A stretch of DNA of 64,000 nt from Channallabes apus (Eukaryota > Chordata > Actinopteri > Siluriformes > Clariidae), in contig CM060109.1 in assembly GCA_030522415.1 (NCBI GenBank), positions 2,595,141 through 2,659,140 on the forward strand, in the 5' to 3' direction. A program made the translations under genes and the position numbers. Of this stretch, positions 35,772-64,000 are shown piece after piece (position 1 is the stretch's first letter; every line of letters starts with the position of its first letter). Under the pieces are notes generated by a model. It was not told the origin of the DNA. It was given only the letters and a program-made list of their open reading frames with translations, and made no database searches.

Positions 35772-36100
35772 GTTATCTTTGACTAATAGTTAAATGTGTT
35801 TGATGATCAGAAACATTTAAGTGTGACAAACATGCAAAATAATAAGAAATCAGGAGGGGGGCAAATAGTTTTTCACACCACTGTACACACAGGCAAATAT
35901 TCTGCCAGATGTTATAGACATTGTTGCCTGTTATATTTCTGTTAATGTCTCCTGTTCTACTTCATAGCTTTATATATATTGTGTGTTTATTGTATATAAT
36001 CACTGCATAGACATGTTACACAATATGAAGTGTATATACACAGATACACACCATATCACACTAACCCTTTAAAACCGTCACAGTATCCATGGCAACCATT

Positions 36101-36470
36101 CATTCATTCATTCATTTTCTATACCGCTTAATCCTGTGTTCAGGGTCGCGGGGGACCTGGAGCCTATCCCAGGAGACTTCGGGCACTAGGCGGGGTACAC
36201 CCTGGACAGGGTGCCAATCCATCGCAGGGCACACACACATACACACACTCACACACCCAATCACACACTACGGGCAATTTAGGAACGCCAATTAGCCTAA
36301 CCTGCATATCTTTGGACTGTGGGAGGAAACCGGAGTACCAGGAGGAAACCCACCAAGCACGGGGAGAACATGCAAACTCCATGCACACAGAGACGGGAAT
36401 CGAGCCTGGCCGGGGAATCGAACCCAGACCCTGGAGGTGCAAGGCGACAGTGCTAACCACTACCGCGCCG
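36101..36470 (-). repeat. tRNA-derived SINE, copy 3
   Basis: Same family as the copies at 3.3 and 15.7 kb. A perfect 14-bp target duplication CCATGGCAACCATT flanks it at 36087-36100 and 36471-36484. Its head lacks a few bases compared with the other copies. Confidence 0.92.
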
Positions 36471-36555
36471 CCATGGCAACCATTTTAAATTAATTACCAG
36501 CAGCTATTTAAAAATAAATAGATCCATTTAAGGGCAGGAGTAGGGGTTAGCACTG

Positions 36556-36672
36556 TGTGTGTGTGTGTGTGTGTGTGTGCCCTGCAATGGATTGGGTGTA
36601 CCCCGCCTCATGCCCAGGCTCCGCCCCAGGTGCCCCTGTATACAGGATAAAGTTGTTTAGACGGTGAGTGAG
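36556..36672 (+). repeat. Fragment of the same SINE, opposite strand
   Basis: GCCCTGCAATGGATTGGGTG, TACCCCGCCTC, ACAGGATAAAG and a GAGT tail match the 3' half of the SINE. The 5' half is missing. Confidence 0.7.
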
Positions 36673-36696
36673 TGAGTAGTTGAGCCGCTCACTTTA

Positions 36697-36840
36697 TTAG
36701 GAACACCTGTACATTACATTTATGACATTTGGCAGACACCCTTATCAGGAGAGACTTACATTACACCTGACTGAGGGTGAAGGGCCTCGCTCAGGGGCCC
36801 AGTGTCATAGTCCAGTGTCTTAACCACTGAGTGTCCCCTG
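36697..36840. repeat. Second SINE-type repeat, partial
   Basis: ACATTTATGACATTTGGCAG, CCCTTATC, AGGGCCTCGCTCAGGGGCCC and CTTAACCACTGAG form a block common in fish genomes. The last word resembles a reversed tRNA A-box. A matching tail occurs at 45018-45078. Confidence 0.55.
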
Positions 36841-37117
36841 TCCCTGACATGAATACAGTCATGGTGTAAAGTTCAGTTTGGGGTCATTTTACACAAAATG
36901 GTTCATTAATTTGACTGATGCCGAAATCATTTAAATGGAATCGTTTAATGTTGAATATTTTTTATAATTGTCCTTCATTTTAAAGACCAGGTTCAAGGAA
37001 ATGTCTCGTTACTCCCATCATACATGGAAGTGGGAGTGTATACTTTTTATCACACTAATCACAACGTTTATCTTTTGCAGGGTCATCGTCATCCTCATCA
37101 TCATCATCATCCTCATC

Positions 37118-42739
<5,622 letters not shown>

Positions 42740-42849
42740 ACACACACACATTCCTGTATGACTAGCAGAATGAGGACCAGGTAAATGTACTATGTTAGTG
42801 AGGACCAGCCTTTCTGCTATACTTTGAGAGAAATTCCTTCTACTTTCCG

Positions 42850-42863
42850 ACACCAGGTGGCGC
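42850..42863 (+). promoter_or_regulatory. CTCF-like core motif in the tmbim1 3' UTR
   Basis: ACACCAGGTGGCGC matches CCASYAGRKGGCRS with one mismatch at the first base. Confidence 0.4.
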
Positions 42864-43168
42864 TCTGATCACACTGTCCACTCTGGAGAAGTCACAGATG
42901 AAAGAAATGGGGCGCAATGAGTGCATTTCTGTGTAGATGAATTTAAACTACCTTTTTTATTTGATTTAAAGCATAAAGTATTAAATTAAGCCAATGTTGT
43001 ATAAATTAGAAGTGAAATAGTCCCTGGAGAGAGGCTCGGTGTTTGAGGGTCACAGATGAACACAACGCCTGCACATAAACATTATGTCTGTTGATCAAAC
43101 TACTGTACAAATGTGTAGATGTACACTAACTAACATTTATCAACACATTATTAAAAAACAAAAAAAAC

Positions 43169-43174
43169 AATAAA
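43169..43174 (+). terminator. tmbim1: tmbim1 polyadenylation signal
   Basis: AATAAA lies 464 bp after the stop at 42703-42705, in an A-rich context. No earlier plus-strand AATAAA was noticed in the 3' UTR. Confidence 0.6.
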
Positions 43175-43199
43175 GCTACAATAGAGATCATATACTGCA

Positions 43200-43368
43200 T
43201 GTATTCACATTTATTTTAAGTTTGACAAACTTTTTAAACCAAATCCACCATGAAGTGGTGTTCAGTGTAGAGCGGAGGTGTTCGCGTCCCGTCCCACAGG
43301 GCCGCCGTCCAGCAGGGGACTTTTCTGCTCAAACACAGAATCAGAGTCATCTGTTTACCTCCAGGTTT

Positions 43369-43408
<40 letters not shown>

Positions 43409-44580
43409 AGCCCTCCTGGACTGGGGTTCAGTACCTCCGCTGTGGAGGCTCGATGACGACCCGGTGCCAAGCAAACACACCACAAACAGCTGCTGACACT
43501 CGATACACAATAAGAAAAGAAATCAGCAAACTGTGTGTGTGTGTCCATTGGGGTTAAATTGAGTCTTGTAGCATACAGTCTTAAAACATGAGGCTTTATA
43601 TACTGTAGTGGATTCCACGTTTAAAAAGTGCTCACACTAAACTCAAACAACAGCAGGAACAAGTATTGTAGTATTGCATAAACATAAGACTAAAGACTGA
43701 CTGATCTGATGAGGTCAAGTAAGAAAAACAGGCTTTTAGCTGTTTAAAGAAAGTTAGAGTACATTAGCGCCATCTGTAGGTCGCATTCTCCCTTTGCCAA
43801 GTGACAGGAGTTTCTGTAAAATAACGTGACAAAAGGGTGTGAAATATTAAATCTAGTCAAAATCCTCTCCTATTTCTTATTAGAATATAAGGGTCCATCA
43901 TGGTGCCCCTTGTGGCATGTTTGCTTCATGCTCCCCGATACCAATGTAGAGACTTTACATCAGTAGATGCACGAGAACAGCAGATGGCGTAGGGACGTGC
44001 ACGTTGTTAAAAGCACTGTTTTAGGGATATTGAGTTATAATGGTGAACTGTAGACCCGTCTATCTACCAAAAGCCCCTTAATACAGTGTGTTTGCTGTTT
44101 ACATCCCGGCGGAGGCGGATTACATGGAGCCATCAGCAGGCCAGATGCTGTGGTCAGTAGCTGGTGACTTTAACCGCTGTGATCTCAGGACTGTACTGAC
44201 CACAAATCACCAACATGTGAGTTTTCCAATAAGGGGAAAAAAACCATTCTTGTATACAGTATACAGTAATGTGAGACTCCTACAAGGCTGTACCTCGACC
44301 ACATCTCAGGGTTTCTCTACCCAAAACTTACCTGCAACTGGGCTGGAATGTGTCGTTATATTCTTTGATGTACTATGCTAGAAAATATTACATTTAAAAT
44401 CACTGATATTAATGTTACCATAAATAAACATTCTGTAGATTTTATTTACACTGTTATTCTTTCCATTAAAAATACCTGATGTTAACAATAATTGCCTTAT
44501 CTTTGATCAGACCCCCCCCACCCCCCCACCCCCCATTCAATAAAAAAAAATAAAATAAAAAATTCAGGAATTTCACTGTG
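43200..44580. other. Intergenic stretch, no gene seen
   Basis: Contains one GT run (43371-43406) and an A/C-rich simple block (44511-44570). Short frames such as 44088-44381 show no recognisable domain. Confidence 0.5.
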
Positions 44581-44600
44581 CTGTAATGTACAGTATAGAG

Positions 44601-44808
44601 GCGGCGCGGTGGTGTAGCGGTTAGCACTGTCGCCTTGCACCTCCAGGGTCCGGGTTCGATTCCCCGGCCAGGCTCGATTCCCGTCTCTGTGTGCATGGAG
44701 TTTGCATGTTCTCCCCGTGCTTGGTGGGTTTCCTCCGGGTACTCCGGTTTCCTCCCACAGTCCAAAGATATGCAGGTTAGGCTAATTGGCGTTCCTAAAT
44801 TGCCTGAA

Positions 44809-44839
<31 letters not shown>

Positions 44840-44970
44840 TGTGCCCTGTGATGGACTGGCACCCTGTCCAGGTTGTACCCTGCCTCGTGCCCTAAGTCTC
44901 CTGTGGTAGGCCCCAGGTCCCCGAGACACTGAATACAGGATAAAGAGGTATAGAAGATGAGTGAGTGAGT
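44601..44970 (+). repeat. tRNA-derived SINE, copy 4
   Basis: The plus-strand copy starts with GCGGCGCGGTGGTGTAGCGG. The A-box (GTGGTGTAGCGG) and B-box (GGTTCGATTCC) of a tRNA-like promoter are clear at 44608-44665. It ends in a GAGT tail. A weak target duplication TAATGTA lies at 44584-44590 and 44972-44978. The 3' part is more diverged than in the other copies. Confidence 0.85.
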
Positions 44971-45017
44971 TTAATGTATATTTAACCTGACACTGATCTC
45001 AGATCTCAGATCTACTC

Positions 45018-45078
45018 CATGACACAAGTCACTCTGGAGAAGAGCGTCTGCTAAATGCCTAAATGTAAATGTAATTGC
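45018..45078 (+). repeat. Tail of the second SINE-type repeat
   Basis: GTCACTCTGGAGAAGAGCGT, CTGCTAAATGCC and TAAATGTAAATGTAA match the 3' end of the common fish repeat also seen at 36.7 kb. Confidence 0.55.
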
Positions 45079-45184
45079 AATAGATGCTGAGTGACACGGA
45101 GCCCTTAAAAATGCTGCAGCAAGTGAGACGGGTTGGCTTCGTGCTGAGAACGGTGATAAATCTAATTATATGAGGTACAGTGGT

Positions 45185-45444
45185 CCATAAGACTTCATCT
45201 ATGTAGAGGTTTAAGGAGTTCCTGATGTTGTCGCCTGTGTGTGTGTGTGTGAGACAGAGAGAGAGAGAGAGTATGTCCCTGTACCTGGACTGAAGGTCTG
45301 AGCTGAGGACGTAACAGTGGGTATAATGGCTGGAGTTCCTGGTTGGAGCTCCGTCTGCTCCTGCTGCTGCTGAGGATGAGGCTCTTCAGAACGCTCCTCT
45401 GGATGAGACATGGGGAGTGAATCACGCTGAGCTGGCTTCTCTTT
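45185..45444 (-). pseudogene. Inverted tmbim1 exon-2-like remnant A
   Basis: On the minus strand an exon-like frame (45444-45285) follows an AG acceptor and ends QPGTPAIIPTVTSSAQTFSP, then a GTACAG donor in phase 1. tmbim1 exon 2 ends APGTLPVIPTYTSSGSAPPS-NLG, then GTACAG in the same phase. After both donors come a CT-rich stretch, a CA run and the word AACATCAGGAACTCCTTAA (here and at 37469-37487). None of the membrane-segment exons follow, so this is a partial inverted duplicate rather than a second gene. Confidence 0.6.
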
Positions 45445-45547
45445 CTGAAGATTAACCAATCAGATAAGGTGATCCTCATAACATTGTCAAGTAATTTACA
45501 TTTTTATCTCATTTTAAATTGGAGTAATTGAGAACGAGTGTCTATAC

Positions 45548-45640
45548 CCATGTTGGAGGAAGGTGATCTGTTAATGGGAATAACGACTGGTGTTGAAGAC
45601 GATGGGTCACCGCTATCCTTCCCGGTTGTAATGACATGTT
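45548..45640 (-). pseudogene. Inverted tmbim1 exon-2-like remnant B
   Basis: Further upstream on the minus strand a frame ends SSSTPVVIPINRSPSSNMG with the last codon split G|GT at 45548 (GTATAG donor). This resembles tmbim1 LPVIPTYTSSGSAPPSNLG, again in phase 1. It looks like a second, more diverged copy of the exon 2 end. No acceptor could be fixed. Confidence 0.4.
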
Positions 45641-45904
45641 TTACATTTCTAACCCAATGTCAGTAGGTTCAGCTTAGTTCTCCTTAGTTGTTGTCTTTGC
45701 TTAATGATTTGAAGCTTCTGAAACAGCATGTTTGTGATGCCCACTGGATATTTCTTCTGCATGGTTGTTTAAGAAATGAGAAGCTCTTCACTGAATCAGT
45801 TAGGGTTAAATAACTTAATGATCTGATGGATAATGTTTATATATTATAATAACGATGTATGAAATGTCCATATTAATTGTGTCGCAATGTTAGACCACAT
45901 TTGT

Positions 45905-45918
45905 CCACTAGATGGCAG
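45905..45918 (+). promoter_or_regulatory. CTCF-like core motif
   Basis: CCACTAGATGGCAG, a perfect match to CCASYAGRKGGCRS, in the tmbim1-dars1 intergenic region. Confidence 0.5.
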
Positions 45919-46149
45919 TACAATGAGCTCTTAAATAAAGCTTCAGGGTGGGAGCCTCGACACCTGAATGAGGTTTCATCTCACCATCACCAACACTCCG
46001 TTCTTCTCATGAACATCAGAAACAGCAGCGTCTATTCACCTGCATGTCTGACTGACTGACTACAGTTTAATTAAAGTTAGGACTTTGGGCCAAAATTATT
46101 AACTTGAAGTTGTTTGTAATAAATCAGTGAAACAAGAGCAATTTAAGTC

Positions 46150-47400
46150 ACGCAGCACAACTAATATAACTGGTAACTGTATAAGTGATTTTTCCCAAAT
46201 TCAAAACAAAATGCCACTTTTAATGACAATATGAAAATTATTCAACTCCCTGAATAAAATCCCTGATTAAATGACAAATTTGTAAATCAGGTGTTGTTTA
46301 AAGCACAGATTCGATGCCTCGGGTGGAGTTGATTTATAAAACATCAGAGGTTTGATGGTGGAGATGTTTGACTGCATGTCAGAAATGTGTAAGTCAAGAC
46401 CATAAAGAGAAGAGAAGAGAAGAGATCATTGCCTTGGACAAATACCGACAGGAATATAATAAACAGCAAAAATTCCTAGAAATAAAAATACCAAACCTAT
46501 TTCATGAGTTACAGGAACTACACGTGGCTACACGACCTGGACCTGACAGAAAGAGGAAGCTACAGTTTCAGCTGCTGCCACCAGATTCCTGAGGAGGAAA
46601 GTGTTTAAAAAAAACCCCTCGAGTAACTGCAAAGGACAAGAACAAAGATTTGGTGGCAGCAGCATTAAAGTTTCACTCTGCACGATGAGGTGGACACTGA
46701 ACACTGAGGGTCACCCTGAGGTACCCCACTACTGACCATAAAACACAAGAGATGTTGCTCAAATATGCTAAAAAACATATACAAAGACACAGAAGTTTGG
46801 GGATTCTGTTGCCTGGACTGATGAAACAAAACTTGAACTTTTTGATCCTATGAATCAGCAGTATGTTTGGAGGAGAAAGAATAAAGCGTATGCAGCTTAT
46901 AAAAGTGAAGCATGGTGGTGGCGGCTCGGTGCTGCCCTGGAGCTGCTTTATTTCCTCTGGCTCTGAAAAACTCTGAAAACCTGCAGCATGTAGAGGGCAA
47001 GAGGGATTCAATCACGCACCATTGAAGAAAACATCATGCCATCTGGGAGGAAGCTGAAACTTCAGTGTTATTGGACTTTCCAACAAGATAATGAAACCAA
47101 GTATTCTTCAACGGTTCTAGGGGGGCCATTACAGTCACCTGACTTGAGTCCAACAAAGATTTTTTAAAAAGCAGTTTGTTACTGACCTACAGTAGAGTCC
47201 ACTGCCCATGAGGAACGGGCTGAGGTCCCTCAGAAACACTGAGAAGCTAGTGTCTGGCTATACAGCACATTTGCAGCAGGTCATACTAGCTAAAGGGGGA
47301 GCTACTGAGTACTGAAGATGTTTCTCATCAAGGGGGTGAATAATTCTGAAACTGCAGGAATGATTTAAAGTTGCATTTCGCATTGAATTTGGTGAATTTT
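46150..47400 (+). pseudogene. Decayed Tc1-like transposon
   Basis: Inverted words AAAATTATTCAACTCCCTG (46235-46253) and AAGGGGGTGAATAATTCTGA (47330-47349) mark the two ends. Between them the plus strand keeps AWTDETKLELFDPMNQQYVWRRKN (first catalytic Asp region, 46815-46890) and broken pieces such as LPSGRKLKLQCYWTFQQDNE. Multiple frameshifts and stops are present. It is a different family from the 33.7 kb element. Confidence 0.8.
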
Positions 47401-47524
47401 GTTTTACCTTTTATTTTATTTTTCATATTTATTTCTTATTCATAGTCTTATTTTAAGGTCTCGAGCAGTTGTCTAAGCATTTCACTGCATATCGTACTGT
47501 GTGTGTGACAAAAATTGGAATTTT

Positions 47525-47640
47525 AAATCACTTGTTACATCAGTACAGGTCGCTCCCGACTTACGGATGAATTCTGTTCTGGGAACACGTTCATAAGTCA
47601 GATTTGTTCATAAGTCTGACAAAGTTAGTGTTATACACCT
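47525..47640. repeat. Dispersed DNA-transposon-like end
   Basis: ACAGGTCGCTCCCGACTTAC, then GTTCATAAGTCAGATTTGTTC and CATAAGTCTGAC, form short inverted and direct words like those of common vertebrate DNA-transposon ends. The class is not fixed. Confidence 0.35.
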
Positions 47641-48740
47641 TTGACACGAATATACAATATAAAGTGTACAATCCACTTGACTAAATATCTGTCCTCTTTC
47701 CCTGCTCTGTCATCATGTGGCCAAAAACTGTAATTGCGCCTAAGGAAATTAATCTGACATGTGAAATTCCCAGACACCCTTTTGTCTTAGAGCTGTTTAC
47801 TACTATATAGGAAAAAAAGTCCTGAAATTAGGATCATTCACCATCAGGACAGCTTTACAGGACAGACATTTTCTATTATCACTGAAACCGGTGAGGCTGA
47901 CTCATTTCTCCCGCACACACACACACTATACTGGACTTTTTATACATTCACTTACACACTGAAAATATCGGTATCTGGTGGACTGCAGTGTCTATTTTTG
48001 TACAATACATGTGAGCTACTTCCGCAATTTGTTCGCATCTACAAATATTCGTAGAACTGTGATCCGCTCGAATCCGCGGAATCTGAAACCTGAAATAAAT
48101 AACAGAATAAAAGTCCCACACACGTGTTAATAAAAAATTAAAAAGCACAATCTCATTAATGTTTTATTTATTAATTTATTCATTAATCCACTGTAATAAT
48201 GACATGTTTAAATCATCATCATCATCGTGATTATCAATAGTGCAGCAGAGCGGAGTGAGCAGGTCAAAAGTGACTGCAGTAGAAAGATCTGATCTGAAAG
48301 TTTATTGTAGTCAGTGTACGACCCGGGCTACGTCTCAATCCACATCCTAGTCAACTTCAGAGAGTGTAAGACTCGGGCCATGTCCCAAACCCAATTTATT
48401 ATACACACACACACCACATCAGAGTCATGATATTATGTAGACTAGCATTCAATAAAATCATGGCACGTTAGTTAAGTACAAGCTGTTATTATGTCCCGGC
48501 TGCGTCCCAAATCACATACTGGTGGAGTAAACAGTAAACTGGAAAACTTTCACACACCGTTTATGATACGAGTGTAGTTTGAGATGTGGCCTTATACCCC
48601 CCACCCCCCCCCAACCACCACTAAACCCCCCCCTCCACCCATTATACTGATTGAAGTCCACTTATTTTGATGTTCACTTCAGCAGTTAGGACCGACCTCG
48701 TTGTACACTTCAGTACCAAATGATTAAAAATAAAAATTAG
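47641..48740. other. Intergenic stretch before dars1, no gene seen
   Basis: AT-rich DNA with several short direct words (GTCCCAAATC-type) around 48330-48520 and a C-rich patch at 48598-48636. No coding exon was recognised. Confidence 0.5.
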
Positions 48741-48747
48741 CTGGTTA

Positions 48748-48757
48748 TTTATTTATT
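48748..48757 (-). terminator. dars1: dars1 polyadenylation signals
   Basis: Two overlapping AATAAA words on the minus strand (48748-48753 and 48752-48757) lie about 65-75 bp past the TAA stop at 48822-48824. Confidence 0.7.
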
Positions 48758-48821
48758 ACTGTTTAATCATTTTCCTTTCATCATTAGAGAGGTCGGCCAG
48801 GGGGCGCCACCTTTGACCTCT

Positions 48822-64000
<15,179 letters not shown>

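Larger units (their letters stand above)
33664..35883 (+). mobile_element. Tc1-like transposon with inner and outer terminal repeats
   Basis: Flanked by TA (33662-33663 and 35884-35885), with long terminal inverted repeats beginning CAGTGGTGTGAAAAAC. Each end has two direct-repeat sites: outer 33664-33690 and inner 33852-33880 on the left, inner 35072-35100 and outer 35855-35883 on the right. This is the IR/DR layout seen in Sleeping Beauty-type elements. Removing the nested insertion gives about 1.62 kb, the usual Tc1 length. Degraded relatives are at 22.0-23.8 and 25.8 kb. Confidence 0.95.

Noticed and set aside
44608..44665. A functional tRNA gene
   Set aside because: A- and B-box words are present, but the sequence is the head of a SINE with a long unrelated body and tail, and no cloverleaf is completed.
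45185..45479. A second complete tmbim1-like gene on the minus strand
   Set aside because: None of the membrane-segment exons occur between 42.7 and 45.2 kb, so only an exon fragment was copied.

Overview
This window is vertebrate nuclear DNA, almost certainly from a ray-finned fish. It has split genes with short exons and GT-AG introns, very dense CA/GT microsatellites, several Tc1-like transposons, a tRNA-derived SINE in several copies, and LINE fragments of the L2/CR1/Rex kind. No species can be named from the sequence alone; an otophysan such as a catfish is a guess from the repeat content.

Four genes are read with confidence, in alternating orientation. From 1.8 to 10.5 kb on the plus strand is racgap1 (Rac GTPase-activating protein 1, centralspindlin subunit); 15 coding exons are placed and the first coding exon was not found. 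From 14.2 to 24.1 kb on the minus strand is gmppa (GDP-mannose pyrophosphorylase alpha), complete in 13 coding exons including a 15-nt microexon. From about 27.8 to 43.2 kb on the plus strand is tmbim1 (lifeguard family), complete in 11 coding exons plus a probable non-coding first exon. From 48.8 kb to beyond 63.5 kb on the minus strand is dars1 (cytoplasmic aspartyl-tRNA synthetase); 13 exons are visible and the first ~70 codons lie outside the window. racgap1/gmppa and tmbim1/dars1 are convergent pairs; gmppa/tmbim1 is divergent. The genes serve unrelated housekeeping roles: cytokinesis, sugar-nucleotide supply, membrane/apoptosis control and translation.

The space between exons is dominated by repeats. 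The main ones are: a 64-bp higher-order repeat at the start; a 12-bp minisatellite (16.4-17.2 kb) that rebuilds CACGTG E-boxes; a 13-bp minisatellite inside a dead Tc1 copy (23.0-23.6 kb); a 5.5-kb TATACTC-type array (28.1-33.6 kb) with internal segmental duplications; a GAT array filling one tmbim1 intron (38.6-39.5 kb); and a 28-bp minisatellite abutting a dars1 5' splice site (56.6-57.5 kb). A Tc1-like element at 33.7-35.9 kb has an uninterrupted 340-codon DD34E transposase, and its right terminal repeat is split by a second transposon with a clean 6-bp target duplication. A hAT-like non-autonomous element lies at 11.5-12.8 kb.

The most notable observations are the nested transposon, an in-frame coding tandem repeat in racgap1 just before its C1 domain, an inverted decayed duplicate of the end of tmbim1 exon 2 (45.2-45.6 kb), two GC-AG introns, many 3' splice sites that sit directly on microsatellites, and a set of CTCF-like motifs whose orientation switches around the big AT array. 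The very long open frames over the arrays are artefacts of stop-free repeat units.
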